This document shows, piece after piece, positions 16,626-26,138 of a stretch of 64,000 bases of DNA. The stretch is from Chitinophagales bacterium. Lineage in GTDB: Bacteria > Bacteroidota > Bacteroidia > Chitinophagales > Chitinophagaceae. The stretch's first letter is position 1; every line of letters begins with the position of its first letter. The notes below the pieces were generated by a model. That model did not search any database. It was not told where the DNA came from and worked only from the letters and a program-made list of their open reading frames with translations. The translations under genes were made by a program, and so were the position numbers. The stretch covers positions 1-64,000 of the forward strand of contig JAFLBJ010000003.1 in NCBI GenBank assembly GCA_017303415.1, written 5' to 3'.

Positions 16626-17429
16626 ATGGAACACTTATTTACATCGGAAAGCATCATCAGTTTTGTTGTCTTGGTCATTCTTGAGGTCGTGCTGGGCATA
16701 GACAACGTGATCTTTGTCAGTATCATCATGAACCGGCTGAAAAGCCTCAAAGAACAAAAAAGAGCCCGTCGTATCTGGATGATCACAGGCATCCTCTCAC
16801 GCAGCTTATTGTTGATGGGATTGGGATGGCTGCTTTCGCAAAAAGGAAAAGCGGTATTTACCATCTCCGGAAAAGGATTCGATCTGGCCAGTCTGGTCAT
16901 GCTATTGGGAGGATTGTTCCTGATCTATAAGGCAGTCAAGGAAATCCATAACAAACTGGAAGGGGAAGACCCCAATGCGGCGACAAAAAATGCAAAAGGT
17001 ATCAGCTTAGGCCAGGCCATTGCCCAGATCATGCTCATTGATGCCGTATTCTCCTTCGACAGCATCATCACTGCCGGTGGAACAGCCAAACATGTAGAGA
17101 TCATGATCGCGGCTGTAGTGATTGCCATGACCATTATGTTTTTATTCAGCCCCCGCATTGCCGGTTTTATCCATAAACACCCCACCTTGAAAATGCTGGC
17201 GCTTTCCTTCCTTGTCATGATCGGTCTAAGCCTGATCATTGAAGGATGGGATAGCGAAGCGGCGCACCAGTTGCACCTGAAAAATTATATCTACTTCGGT
17301 ATGGCCTTCTCTTTTGTGGTAGAATTGTTGAACATGACCATGCGCAGCCGGGAGAAAAAGAATAAGGCGCATGTGGTGAAATTGAACGAACCCGTGTTGG
17401 AGCAGGATGACTCACCGCAAAGAACATAA
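16626..17429 (+). CDS. TerC family integral membrane protein
   Basis: A 267-residue membrane protein with about seven helices. The TerC signature is clear: an acidic pair inside the first helix region (EVVLGIDNVIFVSII) and again in helix five (MLIDAVFSFDSIITAGG), which in the family form a metal-binding centre. Relatives export manganese or other ions and some protect against tellurite or help insert secreted proteins; which applies here cannot be decided. The last four codons (PQRT) and the stop are formed by the left arm of the inverted repeat at 17413-17510, suggesting the repeat inserted at or replaced the original 3' end. Confidence 0.92.
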   Translation: MEHLFTSESIISFVVLVILEVVLGIDNVIFVSIIMNRLKSLKEQKRARRIWMITGILSRSLLLMGLGWLLSQKGKAVFTISGKGFDLASLVMLLGGLFLIYKAVKEIHNKLEGEDPNAATKNAKGISLGQAIAQIMLIDAVFSFDSIITAGGTAKHVEIMIAAVVIAMTIMFLFSPRIAGFIHKHPTLKMLALSFLVMIGLSLIIEGWDSEAAHQLHLKNYIYFGMAFSFVVELLNMTMRSREKKNKAHVVKLNEPVLEQDDSPQRT

Positions 17430-17510
17430 GAACGCAGAGAAACGCAGAGATTTTTTTGAAGGAATAAATATCTTCATATATATCTCTGCGTTCTCAGGTT
17501 CTCTGCGGTG
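17413..17510. repeat. CGCAGAG-type inverted repeat, convergent junction
   Basis: The left arm starts CACCGCAAAGAACATAAG (inside terC) and continues AACGCAGAGAAACGCAGAG; the right arm is TCTCTGCGTTCTCAGG followed by TTCTCTGCGGTG. They fill the entire gap between terC and rsmE. The same family (ACCGCAGAGAACATAAGAAC then CGCGGAGTTACGCAGAG) occurs at 41568-41717 and 43181-43318. It probably acts as a two-way transcription end. Confidence 0.88.
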
Positions 17511-17512
17511 AA

Positions 17513-18220
17513 TCATATTTTCAATAACATAAGCCCGACAACCCCTGCTGTCTCCGTTCTTAACCTCGTATCACCCAGCGACACCGGCGAAAACCCTTTT
17601 TCCATGGCCAGTTCGATCTCCTGCTTTGTAAAATCTCCTTCGGGTCCGATCAGCAGCAAGCGGTCATTGCCTGTATTTTTCTGCGCAGCAAGACCTGATT
17701 TTTCACCCTCGGCACAATGAGCAATAAACAGGTCGTGATTATTAAAAGATTGTTGAAGATAAGCGCTCATCTCTATTGGTTCCTTTAGTTCAGGCAACCA
17801 GGCCTGTTGGCTTTGGATCATCGCGGCTATGCAGATGCCTTGCAATCGGTCCTGCCGAAATTTCTCGCGTTCGGTGCGCGCGCAGATCAACGGTTGAATA
17901 ACCGAAACACCGATCTCCGTAGCTTTCTCGAGGAACCACTCAAAACGACTGGCATTTTTTATAAGGGAAATAGCGATGGTGATTCGGGGAGAAAAAGGAG
18001 CTGCACTTTCCACCTTTTTAATGATCACCCTACAGTGTTTCTTATGTTCTTCTTCGATTTCGGCAAGGATAAAATGGCCTTTCCCATCGGTCAGTTGTAG
18101 TAGCTCCCCTTTTTTCATCCGCAATACCTGAATGATATGGCGTGAATTTTCTTCTCCCAGATCGAGACGGGATTCGTTTTGAAAGGCAGGAATATAAAAT
18201 AATGGAAGCTGCGTTTGCAT
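17513..18220 (-). CDS. rsmE: 16S rRNA (uracil(1498)-N(3))-methyltransferase RsmE
   Basis: A 235-residue SPOUT methyltransferase that methylates U1498 of 16S rRNA in the assembled small subunit. The N-terminal PUA-like part (residues 1-70, with HIIQVLRMKKGE) is followed by the knotted SAM-binding domain with LLIGPEGDFTKQEI and SLGDTRLRTETAG, both diagnostic. The length is that of the family. It lies 8 bp downstream of dnaB in the same direction, so the two are probably one transcript. The 3' end abuts an inverted repeat. Confidence 0.95.
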   Translation of the reverse strand: MQTQLPLFYIPAFQNESRLDLGEENSRHIIQVLRMKKGELLQLTDGKGHFILAEIEEEHKKHCRVIIKKVESAAPFSPRITIAISLIKNASRFEWFLEKATEIGVSVIQPLICARTEREKFRQDRLQGICIAAMIQSQQAWLPELKEPIEMSAYLQQSFNNHDLFIAHCAEGEKSGLAAQKNTGNDRLLLIGPEGDFTKQEIELAMEKGFSPVSLGDTRLRTETAGVVGLMLLKI

Positions 18221-18228
18221 GATAAGAA

Positions 18229-19773
18229 TTAGAAAGGATCTTCATCCCCCATATCCAGGTCATTCATTTTGCTACCGGTTTGGTAGAATACTTTAGGACC
18301 ATCATCATCTTTCACCGGTCTCCAGTTTCCTCCAGGCATACCAAAATCCGATTCACCACCATCCTCAATAAATTTCTGGATATGCAGCAGGGCCCTGAGT
18401 TTGATCGTTTCAAGGGAACCATTCCGGTGTTTGGCGATCCGTACATGGGTTTCCCCCTTATTGCTCTCCCCCATTTCATTGGAGGTGATATCATAGTATT
18501 CAGGGCGGTAAAGGAACATAACCATATCGGCATCTTGCTCGATCGCTCCCGATTCACGCAGGTCACTCAACTGAGGCATCTTGTTTCCTTCCTTTCTGGT
18601 TTCAACCGCCCGGCTTAACTGTGACAGGGCGATGATCGGGATGCTCAGTTCTTTTGCCAGGCCTTTCAGGTTTCGGGAGATATTACTGATCTCCTGTTCC
18701 CTGTTTCCTTGCCGGTTATCATTGGTACCACTCATGAGCTGGAGATAGTCAATGATGACCATTCCGATATTGTGTTTGTTTTTGAGACGACGGCATTTCG
18801 CCCGCAATTCAAAAATATTCAGGGCAGGAGTATCATCTATAAAGATCGGCGCCTGTGCCAGGCGTTGAATACCCCGTGCATATAATTGCTTCATTTCATG
18901 CTCTTCCATTTTACCGCGGCTGATCTTCTCCAACCAGATCTCACTTTCAGCAGAAAGGATCCGTTGCACCAACTGACCGGCACTCATCTCCAGCGAAAAG
19001 AAAGCAACCGGTGTGGGTTTGTTTGCATTGAGGCCGGCGTTTCTCGCCAGGTTAAGGGCAAAGGCAGTTTTACCAACGGCAGGACGTGCCGCCAAAATGA
19101 TCAGGTCGGTATTCTGCCATCCATACGTAACACGGTCAAGTCCGGGGAAACCACTGGGCACACCCGTAACATCTTCGTTTTTATGCCGCAGGTCTTCGAT
19201 CCGTTGAATGGTTTTTACCAAAACCGAATCAATGGTATCAAAGTTTTTCCGCAGGTGATTATTGGTGATCTCAAATAATTTGCTTTCCGCATCATCCAGC
19301 AGATCGAATACATCAGTGGAATCTTCAAAGGCATCACCAATGATCTCTCCACTGATACGTATCAGTTCGCGCTGAATGAATTTCTGCAATACAATACGGG
19401 CATGTGCCTCGATATTGGCCGATGATACAACAGTGTTTGTCAAACGGGTTACATAATAGGCCCCGCCAACCATATCCAATTCTTCTCTGGTGCGGAGTTC
19501 TTCCGATACGGTCAGGATATCGATCGGCTGGCTTTTTTGTGCCAGGGATTGCATGGAACGAAAAATCCGCTGATGCGCTTCTACATAAAAACATTCGGGC
19601 TTCAGTATCTCCACCACAGCATCAAAGGCATTTTTTTCCAGCATGATGGCGCCTAATACGGCTTCTTCCAATTCCTTGGCCTGTGGGGGAACTTTGCCAT
19701 AGACCATGGGGGTCAGGTCTGGCACATTCTTCTTGCGTTGCTTCCGGTCGCGATTCAGGTTAGTAAGGTCCAT
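18229..19773 (-). CDS. dnaB: Replicative DNA helicase DnaB
   Basis: A 514-residue helicase that unwinds the chromosome ahead of the fork. The N-terminal helical domain (residues about 25-130, with PPQAKELEEAVLGAIMLEKNAF) is followed by a linker and the RecA-like motor with Walker A ARPAVGKT, FFSLEMSAGQLVQR, Walker B MVIIDYLQLM and the SQLSRAVE motif. No intein is present. The C-terminal tail (after residue 465) is acidic and specific to the lineage. The upstream 333-bp gap to the divergent pheT carries three DnaA-box-like sites. Confidence 0.97.
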   Translation of the reverse strand: MDLTNLNRDRKQRKKNVPDLTPMVYGKVPPQAKELEEAVLGAIMLEKNAFDAVVEILKPECFYVEAHQRIFRSMQSLAQKSQPIDILTVSEELRTREELDMVGGAYYVTRLTNTVVSSANIEAHARIVLQKFIQRELIRISGEIIGDAFEDSTDVFDLLDDAESKLFEITNNHLRKNFDTIDSVLVKTIQRIEDLRHKNEDVTGVPSGFPGLDRVTYGWQNTDLIILAARPAVGKTAFALNLARNAGLNANKPTPVAFFSLEMSAGQLVQRILSAESEIWLEKISRGKMEEHEMKQLYARGIQRLAQAPIFIDDTPALNIFELRAKCRRLKNKHNIGMVIIDYLQLMSGTNDNRQGNREQEISNISRNLKGLAKELSIPIIALSQLSRAVETRKEGNKMPQLSDLRESGAIEQDADMVMFLYRPEYYDITSNEMGESNKGETHVRIAKHRNGSLETIKLRALLHIQKFIEDGGESDFGMPGGNWRPVKDDDGPKVFYQTGSKMNDLDMGDEDPF

Positions 19774-19959
19774 AGTCTTAAAGATTGACTCTTTTTGACC
19801 TTCGGGTTCGTATTCCAGCCTTGTGTTAAGTAAATATTACCTCCGTGTGATGGAAATGTTATCCGATAGTCTGAACGGCGAATTTAAAGGCAAGTAAATT
19901 GCCTTCCATGAATTGCCGTATCATTTTTTACCTACCCCACTCCCATCCCTATTCACCCG

Positions 19960-20010
19960 TTATCCACACCCAAAACAGGTTAATCCACATGTTTTCCCAG
20001 GTCATCCACA
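19960..20010 (+). promoter_or_regulatory. Three DnaA-box-like sites at 21-bp spacing
   Basis: In the 333-bp gap between divergent dnaB and pheT, TTATCCACA (a perfect consensus box) starts at 19960, TAATCCACA at 19981 and TCATCCACA at 20002. The last two each differ from TTATNCACA at one base. All three face the same way at exactly two helical turns. An AT-rich stretch (20043-20085) follows. Either a regulatory site for dnaB/pheT or part of a replication origin is possible. The rest of 19774-20106 shows only this and ordinary promoter space. Confidence 0.55.
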
Positions 20011-20106
20011 AGTTACTCCAATTTTGGCGAATGGATGTCCCTTGTTAATAATCAATAATTAATAATTAAAAATCCATAATTTGCCCCCCACGTTTTACAT
20101 ACAACC

Positions 20107-22533
20107 ATGAAGATCTCATACAAATGGCTTAGTGAATACCTGCCTGTGGACCTGGAACCCGAAAGACTCAGCAGGATACTGACTTCCATCGGTTTGGAAG
20201 TGGAGAGCCTGGAAAAATTTGAAGAAGTTAAAGGCGGGTTGCAAGGACTGGTGATCGGTGAGGTATTGACCACCGAAAAGCATCCCAATGCAGATAAATT
20301 GACGTTGACCACCGTAAACATTGGTGCAGATTCTCCTCTGTCCATCGTATGCGGGGCACCGAATGTTGCAGTAGGACAAAAGGTAGTTGTAGCTCCTGTT
20401 GGCGCCACCATTTACCCCACCCAGGGCGAACCGGTGACCATGAAACTGGCCAAGATCCGTGGCAGTGAAAGTCAGGGCATGATCTGCGCGGAAGATGAGA
20501 TCGGATTGGGAACATCCCATGCAGGTATACTGGTTCTCCCGGCTGATGTAATGGTGGGAAAACCGGCTGCTGAGTATTTCAAACCCTATTCAGACTGGGT
20601 GTTTGAGATCGGTTTGACCCCCAACCGCATGGATGCCATGAGCCATTGGGGTGTGGCCAGGGATGTATGTGCCTATCTTTCCCATCATGATAAAAAGGAT
20701 CTGCGCGCAAAGATCCCGGTAACCAATGGCCTGAAAGCCGACAACCTCGAATGGCCCATTCAGGTGAGTATTGAAAATACACAGGCTTGTAAACGGTATA
20801 GCGGTATCAGTATCGCCAATATTACCGTTAAGCCCTCACCGGTCTGGATGCAACAACGGTTAAAGGCCATAGGCTTGCGACCGATCAATAATATTGTCGA
20901 CATCACCAATTTCATTCAACACGAAACCGGTCAGCCGCTACATGCCTTTGATGCAGAGAAAATTGGCGGAAAAAAGATCCTGGTGAAAAATCTTCCGGAA
21001 GGCACTCCGTTTGTGACCCTCGATGAAAAGGAGAGAAAACTCAACGCACAGGACCTGATGATCTGTGATGCTTCGGAGGGAATGTGTATTGCCGGTGTAT
21101 TTGGTGGCGTACATTCAGGTGTTTCGGATAGTACCCGTCATATCTTTTTAGAAAGTGCCTGGTTCAATCCCATTGATATCCGCAAGACCTCTTTCCGTCA
21201 TGGATTACGCACCGATGCTGCCACGCGATTTGAAAAAGGGATCGATATTTCCAATACCGTCAATGTATTGAAAAGGGCCGCTTCGTTGATCAAAGAATTC
21301 GCTGGTGGACAGATCGCGTCGGAGATCGTAGATATCTACCCTCAACCTGTGGAGAAGACCAAGGTGGGTATAAAATATCATTACCTGAAAAAGCTATCGG
21401 GTAAGAATTATCATCCAGATACCGTCAAACGTATTTTGGAAAGTCTGGGTTTTGAGATCACCAAAGAAGGGATTGATGAACTCTGGGTGGCTGTACCTTA
21501 TTCCAAACCGGACATTAGTCTGCCGGCAGATATCGTTGAAGAGATCGTGCGCATCGACGGACTTGATAATATCACTATCCCGACCTCGATCACGATCTCC
21601 CCATCCACCGAAGAGAATTATTTCGCGGATACACTCAAGGAAAAGATCGCCAATTATCTGACCGGTCTTGGGTTCAATGAGATCATGACCAACTCCATTA
21701 CCAATTCCGCCTACTATTCTCCCGAAGAGTTGGCCGAAACGGTGAAGATGATCAATAACCTGAGCGCGGAACTGGATATACTACGCCCTTCCATGCTGGA
21801 AACAGGTTTGGAATCGGTAGCGCATAACCTCAATCGCAAAAACCTGGACCTGCGGTTTTTTGAGTTTGGAAAAACATATCGTGTCATTGCTCCCGGCCAA
21901 TACGAGGAAAAAGATCATCTCACGCTCTATGTCACCGGAAATAGCCAGACCAGTTCCTGGAAAGGAAAATCCGTTGGGTCTGATGCCTATTATCTGAAAG
22001 GGGTATTGGAGGCATTATTCAGCCAGGCAGGTGTGGAAAAACCACAATTCCAGAGCAAGGAAAATGAAAAGATCAGTGGCGCACTCGTGGCCCGGTCAAT
22101 GGAACAGGACCTGGCCCTGACAGGTACGGCGGCACCATCTTTATTACAACGTTTTGATATCAAACAGCCAGTCTACATCGCGGATATTGACTGGACCAAT
22201 TTTACCAATAAAGCCGCACTGGGCAAGATCCAGTATATGGAGTTGGCCCGTTTCCCGGCGGTAAACCGTGATCTCGCGTTGGTTGTAGACAAGGCGGTGG
22301 CCTACGAACAGGTGGAAAACTCGGTGAAAAAGTTAAAGCTGGATAAGCTGAAAGATGTGCAACTCTTCGATATTTTCGAAAGTGATAAATTGGGAGCAGG
22401 TAAAAAATCCCTGGCACTTAGCTTTACCTTCCAGGATACCGAAAAGACGCTCACGGATAAGGAAATCGAAAATTGGACCGGTAAGATCATTCAAACCCTC
22501 GAAAAAGAACTCAACGCCGAGATCCGGAAATAA
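20107..22533 (+). CDS. pheT: Phenylalanine--tRNA ligase beta subunit
   Basis: An 808-residue bacterial-type PheT, which pairs with PheS (not in this window) to charge tRNA-Phe. In order: N-terminal domain, tRNA-binding OB fold (residues about 40-155, with HPNADKLTLTTVNIG and VCGAPNV), B3/B4 editing domain (residues about 205-400, with DITNFIQHETGQPLHAFDA), B5 domain, catalytic-like core, and C-terminal ferredoxin-fold anticodon-binding domain (RFPAVNRDLALVVD to the end). The start MKISYKWLSEYLP is the family standard. It leads the operon with the coiled-coil gene and zapA, spaced 6 and 4 bp. Confidence 0.97.
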   Translation: MKISYKWLSEYLPVDLEPERLSRILTSIGLEVESLEKFEEVKGGLQGLVIGEVLTTEKHPNADKLTLTTVNIGADSPLSIVCGAPNVAVGQKVVVAPVGATIYPTQGEPVTMKLAKIRGSESQGMICAEDEIGLGTSHAGILVLPADVMVGKPAAEYFKPYSDWVFEIGLTPNRMDAMSHWGVARDVCAYLSHHDKKDLRAKIPVTNGLKADNLEWPIQVSIENTQACKRYSGISIANITVKPSPVWMQQRLKAIGLRPINNIVDITNFIQHETGQPLHAFDAEKIGGKKILVKNLPEGTPFVTLDEKERKLNAQDLMICDASEGMCIAGVFGGVHSGVSDSTRHIFLESAWFNPIDIRKTSFRHGLRTDAATRFEKGIDISNTVNVLKRAASLIKEFAGGQIASEIVDIYPQPVEKTKVGIKYHYLKKLSGKNYHPDTVKRILESLGFEITKEGIDELWVAVPYSKPDISLPADIVEEIVRIDGLDNITIPTSITISPSTEENYFADTLKEKIANYLTGLGFNEIMTNSITNSAYYSPEELAETVKMINNLSAELDILRPSMLETGLESVAHNLNRKNLDLRFFEFGKTYRVIAPGQYEEKDHLTLYVTGNSQTSSWKGKSVGSDAYYLKGVLEALFSQAGVEKPQFQSKENEKISGALVARSMEQDLALTGTAAPSLLQRFDIKQPVYIADIDWTNFTNKAALGKIQYMELARFPAVNRDLALVVDKAVAYEQVENSVKKLKLDKLKDVQLFDIFESDKLGAGKKSLALSFTFQDTEKTLTDKEIENWTGKIIQTLEKELNAEIRK

Positions 22534-22539
22534 ATTCGC

Positions 22540-22818
22540 ATGGAAGAACAAATCAAACGCATACAGGAAAAGATCCAGCAATTGCTCAGGCATCAACAAC
22601 TGCTCCAAAAGGAGAATAAGGAGTTGAAAGGAGCGCTGGAGAAAATGCGGGCGGAATCTTCCCAACAACAAGACATCATCCAGGACCTGAAACAAAAAGT
22701 GGAGATCCTCAAGATCAGTTCAGGCAAATGGGAGGAAGGCGATAAAAAACAATTTGAAAAAAGGATCAATTCCTATATCCGCGAGATCGATCGTTGCATC
22801 ACCCTCTTAAGCGAATAA
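22540..22818 (+). CDS. Short coiled-coil protein next to zapA
   Basis: A 92-residue protein, almost wholly coiled coil (residues 1-65, rich in E, K and Q heptads such as RIQEKIQQLLRHQQLLQKEN), with a short helical tail (IREIDRCITLLSE). It has no signal peptide. Its position between pheT and zapA is common in Bacteroidota. A division-related role as a ZapA/ZapB-like partner is a fair guess from context and shape only; coiled coils are poor evidence of homology. It is translated 6 bp after pheT and 4 bp before zapA. Confidence 0.8.
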   Translation: MEEQIKRIQEKIQQLLRHQQLLQKENKELKGALEKMRAESSQQQDIIQDLKQKVEILKISSGKWEEGDKKQFEKRINSYIREIDRCITLLSE

Positions 22819-22822
22819 TACC

Positions 22823-23101
22823 ATGGCTGATACACTCATTCCTGTTTCCATCGTTATCGGTGACCGGAGTTACCGCATCAAGATCAACCCGGCCGATGAA
22901 GAGGTTGTGCGAAAAACAGTAAAGACCATCAATGACAAGATCGTTGATTTCAAAACCCATTTCGCCGGCAAAGACATGCAGGATTATGTGGCCATGGTAC
23001 TCGTTTGGTTTGCCACCGAAAAAAACGAACACCTTAGCTCTGTAATGGAGGAAGAAAAATGGAAGGAAGGGTTGGCCCAGATCGAGAAACTGTTACCATG
23101 A
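22823..23101 (+). CDS. zapA: Cell division protein ZapA
   Basis: A 92-residue ZapA-like protein. The N-terminal beta-hairpin (IPVSIVIGDRSYRIKINPADEEVVRKTVKTIND) and the long helix after it are typical of the family, which tethers FtsZ filaments together at the division ring. It is slightly short compared with enterobacterial ZapA but normal for Bacteroidota. It ends the pheT operon. Its stop codon overlaps the first base of the hairpin at 23101-23166. Confidence 0.88.
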   Translation: MADTLIPVSIVIGDRSYRIKINPADEEVVRKTVKTINDKIVDFKTHFAGKDMQDYVAMVLVWFATEKNEHLSSVMEEEKWKEGLAQIEKLLP

Positions 23102-23166
23102 TTACACGGATTTCACTGATTAAACGGATTATTAAAAATCTGTTTAATCAGTGAAATCCGTGTAAT
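23101..23166. repeat. Near-perfect 30-bp inverted repeat
   Basis: Left arm 23101-23130 and right arm 23137-23166 pair at 29 of 30 positions around a 6-base loop; the arm reads ATTACACGGATTTCACTGAT and then TAAACGGATT. It fills the gap between zapA and the convergent tlpA-like gene. Stem length is well beyond that of an ordinary terminator, and it lacks an obvious U-tract. It has its own sequence family (CACGGATT/CACTGATT units). Confidence 0.92.
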
Positions 23167-23183
23167 TAATGTTGCACAAGAAA

Positions 23184-24341
23184 TTAGAATGTCTTTCCAA
23201 CCACAATCAACTCAGCCAGCTTAGCCTCTAACTCCTCCCCTCTTAAGTTTTTAGCAATGATCTTTCCCTGTGGGTCAATCAGTAAATTTTGAGGAATGGC
23301 CTTGATACCGTATTGCTGTGCAACGGCATTATCCCAGTATTTCAGGTCGCTGACATGTGACCAGGTGAGTTTATCGTCTTCAATGGCTTTGAGCCATTTG
23401 TCTTTTTGTCCTTCCCGGTCAAGGGAAACACCCAGGATATTGAACCCTTTTTCTTTAAACTTATTATACGCTTTAACCACATTGGGATTCTCCACCCGGC
23501 AGGGACCACACCAACTGGCCCAGAAGTCGACCAATACATAACTTCCACGGAAAGAGGAAAGCGAAACCGGTTTACCATTGGGATCATTTTGGGTAAAATC
23601 CATGGCTACCATACCGATACCGGTTTTTTTGGCGGTATTGATATCCTCATGCAGGGTTACGGCGGTGGGATAGGCCTTGTACTTCTCTGGCAATTGATTC
23701 CATAAAGGCTCAATTACCTCAGGTTTGATATCCCATCCCGCAGCACTTTTAAGCATATAAACAGCGAGGGGGCTTTGTGTATTTTTCTTGAAATATTCTA
23801 TGCGACTGGCATTCTCTTCTTCATCCAGTTTTTCCATTTCATCCTCTACCTTTTTCTTTCCTTCTGCATCTTTGGCTTTGTTAAAGGCAGTCCACTGTTC
23901 GCCAAGGGCATTTTGTTTTTGGGTAAATGGTTCCAGATAAGTGTTGAGTTTTTTATATTCATCATGAGCCGCTGATCCTTTAACCTGCACATTCGCAAAT
24001 GAATCAATATGGCTCAGTTTGATCTTTCCCGAAGCCGCGAAGACGGTAGCATAGTCCCGGTCAAATTTAATGGCGGGTCGACTGCCATCAGCCTTGGATT
24101 TATAGGCCGGGTAAAGCGTGATCATGGTTGGCTCGGCCAGAACAGCGGAATAGCTGAATTTATTATTTACTACTTGGACACTGTCGTGGATCCTTGCGCC
24201 ATTGTTGCGATAGGAAAAATGGATCCATTCGGCCTCCAATGCCAGATTTTCAATTGTACCCGACATTTTTGCGGGGGCCGGGGATTTTTGGGCTTGGCCA
24301 AAAAGAGGCATGGATACCAGCAGGAACAGGATTTTTCTCAT
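23184..24341 (-). CDS. TlpA-like thiol:disulfide oxidoreductase with DUF4369
   Basis: A 385-residue exported protein. The signal peptide MRKILFLLVSMPLFGQAQ is followed by a DUF4369-type domain (residues about 25-130) of beta structure, a helical middle rich in charged residues (about 135-240), and a C-terminal thioredoxin domain of AhpC/TSA-Redoxin type with active site WASWCGPCRVENP near residue 275 and cis-proline region AIPQNLLIDPQGKI. In Bacteroidota this architecture is common and the protein is taken to reduce disulfides in the periplasm, for example for cytochrome maturation. It interrupts the zapA-rny neighbourhood and is transcribed oppositely. Confidence 0.9.
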   Translation of the reverse strand: MRKILFLLVSMPLFGQAQKSPAPAKMSGTIENLALEAEWIHFSYRNNGARIHDSVQVVNNKFSYSAVLAEPTMITLYPAYKSKADGSRPAIKFDRDYATVFAASGKIKLSHIDSFANVQVKGSAAHDEYKKLNTYLEPFTQKQNALGEQWTAFNKAKDAEGKKKVEDEMEKLDEEENASRIEYFKKNTQSPLAVYMLKSAAGWDIKPEVIEPLWNQLPEKYKAYPTAVTLHEDINTAKKTGIGMVAMDFTQNDPNGKPVSLSSFRGSYVLVDFWASWCGPCRVENPNVVKAYNKFKEKGFNILGVSLDREGQKDKWLKAIEDDKLTWSHVSDLKYWDNAVAQQYGIKAIPQNLLIDPQGKIIAKNLRGEELEAKLAELIVVGKTF

Positions 24342-24559
24342 GATAAAATTTTAGAATGAACTGCAATTTTAATGTTTTTGGGGCTTTATTCCGCTCCGAT
24401 CGTCATTTTCACGGGGCAAAGGTTGAATTTCATGCTATTCCGTCTGTTTTGTATCTTCGCTGATTACCTGACCATTATCAGGTATTTTGGAAAAATACGG
24501 CAGTATGTGTCAAAAAAATGGAAATATTGCTGAGGAGTTAATTATTAAAAAACAAATTC

Positions 24560-26125
24560 ATGGATCCCATCATAACATTAGTCATCGTAGGGGCGGCCGC
24601 ATTGATCCTGGGGGTCATTGCCGGTAAGTTCATTTTTGCAAAGAATACACGTCAAAAGATCGAAGAGGCCGAACAACAGGCCAGCAAGATTCTCGCCGAT
24701 ACCCAGGCCAAAGCTGAAACCATCAAGAAAGAGCGCATGCTCGAAGCGAAAGAACGGTTTGTACAACTCAAATCGGAGCATGACAAGGAGGTAATGGAAA
24801 GAAACCGGAAGATCACAGAGGGCGAGAACCGGATTCGTCAAAAAGAACAGGGAATCAATCAAAAAGAAAGTAATCTGGAGAAACAGATCCGGGAAAATGA
24901 GGCCATCAAAGAAAACCTCAATCGCCAGATCGAGTTGGTGAATATCAAACGTACTGAACTCGAAAAACACCAGGAAGAGCATATCCGTCGCCTGGAAAAG
25001 ATCGCGGCCCTCTCTGCCGAAGATGCCAAGGCTCAATTGATCGAAAGCCTGAAACACGAAGCACAATCTCAAGCCTCTTCGCTTCAGCAGGAGATCATTG
25101 AAGAAGCTCGTCAAAAAGCCAATAAAGAAGCCAGAAAGATCATCATTCAAACCATACAGCGTACCGCCGCCGAGCAGACCATTGAGAATACCATCACTGT
25201 TTTCAACCTTGAAAGCGATGAGATCAAAGGTCAGATCATTGGTCGTGAAGGCCGGAATATCCGTGCTATCGAGGCTGCTACCGGTGTTGACCTGATCGTG
25301 GATGATACCCCGGAGGCGATCATTCTTTCTTCCTATGATCCCCTTCGTCGGGAAGTTGCCCGCCTGAGCTTGCAGCGTCTGGTCACCGATGGACGTATCC
25401 ACCCGGCCCGTATTGAAGAGGTGGTGGAAAAAACAAGAAAGCAATTGGAAGAGCAGGTCATGGAGATCGGTGAAAGAACCGTAATCGAACTCGGTATCCA
25501 TGGATTGCATAAAGAACTGGTTCGTATGGTCGGGCGGATGCGTTTCCGTTCCTCCTACGGTCAGAACCTGTTGATGCACAGTCGCGAAACCGCCAATCTC
25601 TGTGCCATCATGGCGGCTGAACTGGGTCTTAACCCCAAACTGGCCAAGCGTGCCGGTCTGCTTCATGATATCGGCAAAGTGCCTGATGAAGAATCCGAAC
25701 TGAGCCATGCCTTGTTAGGGGCCAAACTGGCTGAGAAATATGGAGAGAACCCGGCCGTGGTCAACGCCATTGGAGCCCACCACGATGAAATGGAAATGCA
25801 ATATGTGATCTCGCCTATCATCCAGGCCTGTGACGCCATCAGCGGCGCCCGTCCCGGTGCCCGTCGGGAGATCATGCAACAATATTTACAACGGATCAAG
25901 GACCTCGAAAACCTGGCCATGGCCTACAATGGAGTGGAAAAAGCCTATGCCATCCAGGCCGGTCGTGAACTTCGCGTTATCGTAGAGGCCGACAAGGTCA
26001 CCGATGGTGATTCCGATAAACTGTCCTTTGAAATTGCCCAGAAGATCCAGAACGAAATGACCTTCCCGGGACAGATCAAGGTGACCGTAATTCGGGAAAA
26101 AAGGGCGGTGAATGTAGCCAGGTAG
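24560..26125 (+). CDS. rny: Ribonuclease Y
   Basis: A 521-residue RNase Y, an endonuclease that starts mRNA decay. In order: one N-terminal membrane helix ([22 protein letters not shown]), a long coiled coil (residues about 30-200), a KH domain with [15 protein letters not shown] (near 223), and an HD domain with metal-binding residues in [11 protein letters not shown] and LHDIGK. The length is full. It is transcribed alone; the 120-bp inverted repeat at 26139-26260 follows it. Confidence 0.96.
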   Translation: MDPIITLVIVGAAALILGVIAGKFIFAKNTRQKIEEAEQQASKILADTQAKAETIKKERMLEAKERFVQLKSEHDKEVMERNRKITEGENRIRQKEQGINQKESNLEKQIRENEAIKENLNRQIELVNIKRTELEKHQEEHIRRLEKIAALSAEDAKAQLIESLKHEAQSQASSLQQEIIEEARQKANKEARKIIIQTIQRTAAEQTIENTITVFNLESDEIKGQIIGREGRNIRAIEAATGVDLIVDDTPEAIILSSYDPLRREVARLSLQRLVTDGRIHPARIEEVVEKTRKQLEEQVMEIGERTVIELGIHGLHKELVRMVGRMRFRSSYGQNLLMHSRETANLCAIMAAELGLNPKLAKRAGLLHDIGKVPDEESELSHALLGAKLAEKYGENPAVVNAIGAHHDEMEMQYVISPIIQACDAISGARPGARREIMQQYLQRIKDLENLAMAYNGVEKAYAIQAGRELRVIVEADKVTDGDSDKLSFEIAQKIQNEMTFPGQIKVTVIREKRAVNVAR

Positions 26126-26138
26126 TTGATTTTTAAAG

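Noticed and set aside
24360-24559. Possible 6S or other small RNA between tlpA-like gene and rny
   Set aside because: Only a short hairpin (ACCTGA with TCAGGT near 24467) and a weak promoter-like TATCTTCG were seen, not enough to call an RNA gene.
24578-25708. 376-codon minus-strand frame
   Set aside because: Antisense shadow of rny, with composition of a reversed coiled coil.
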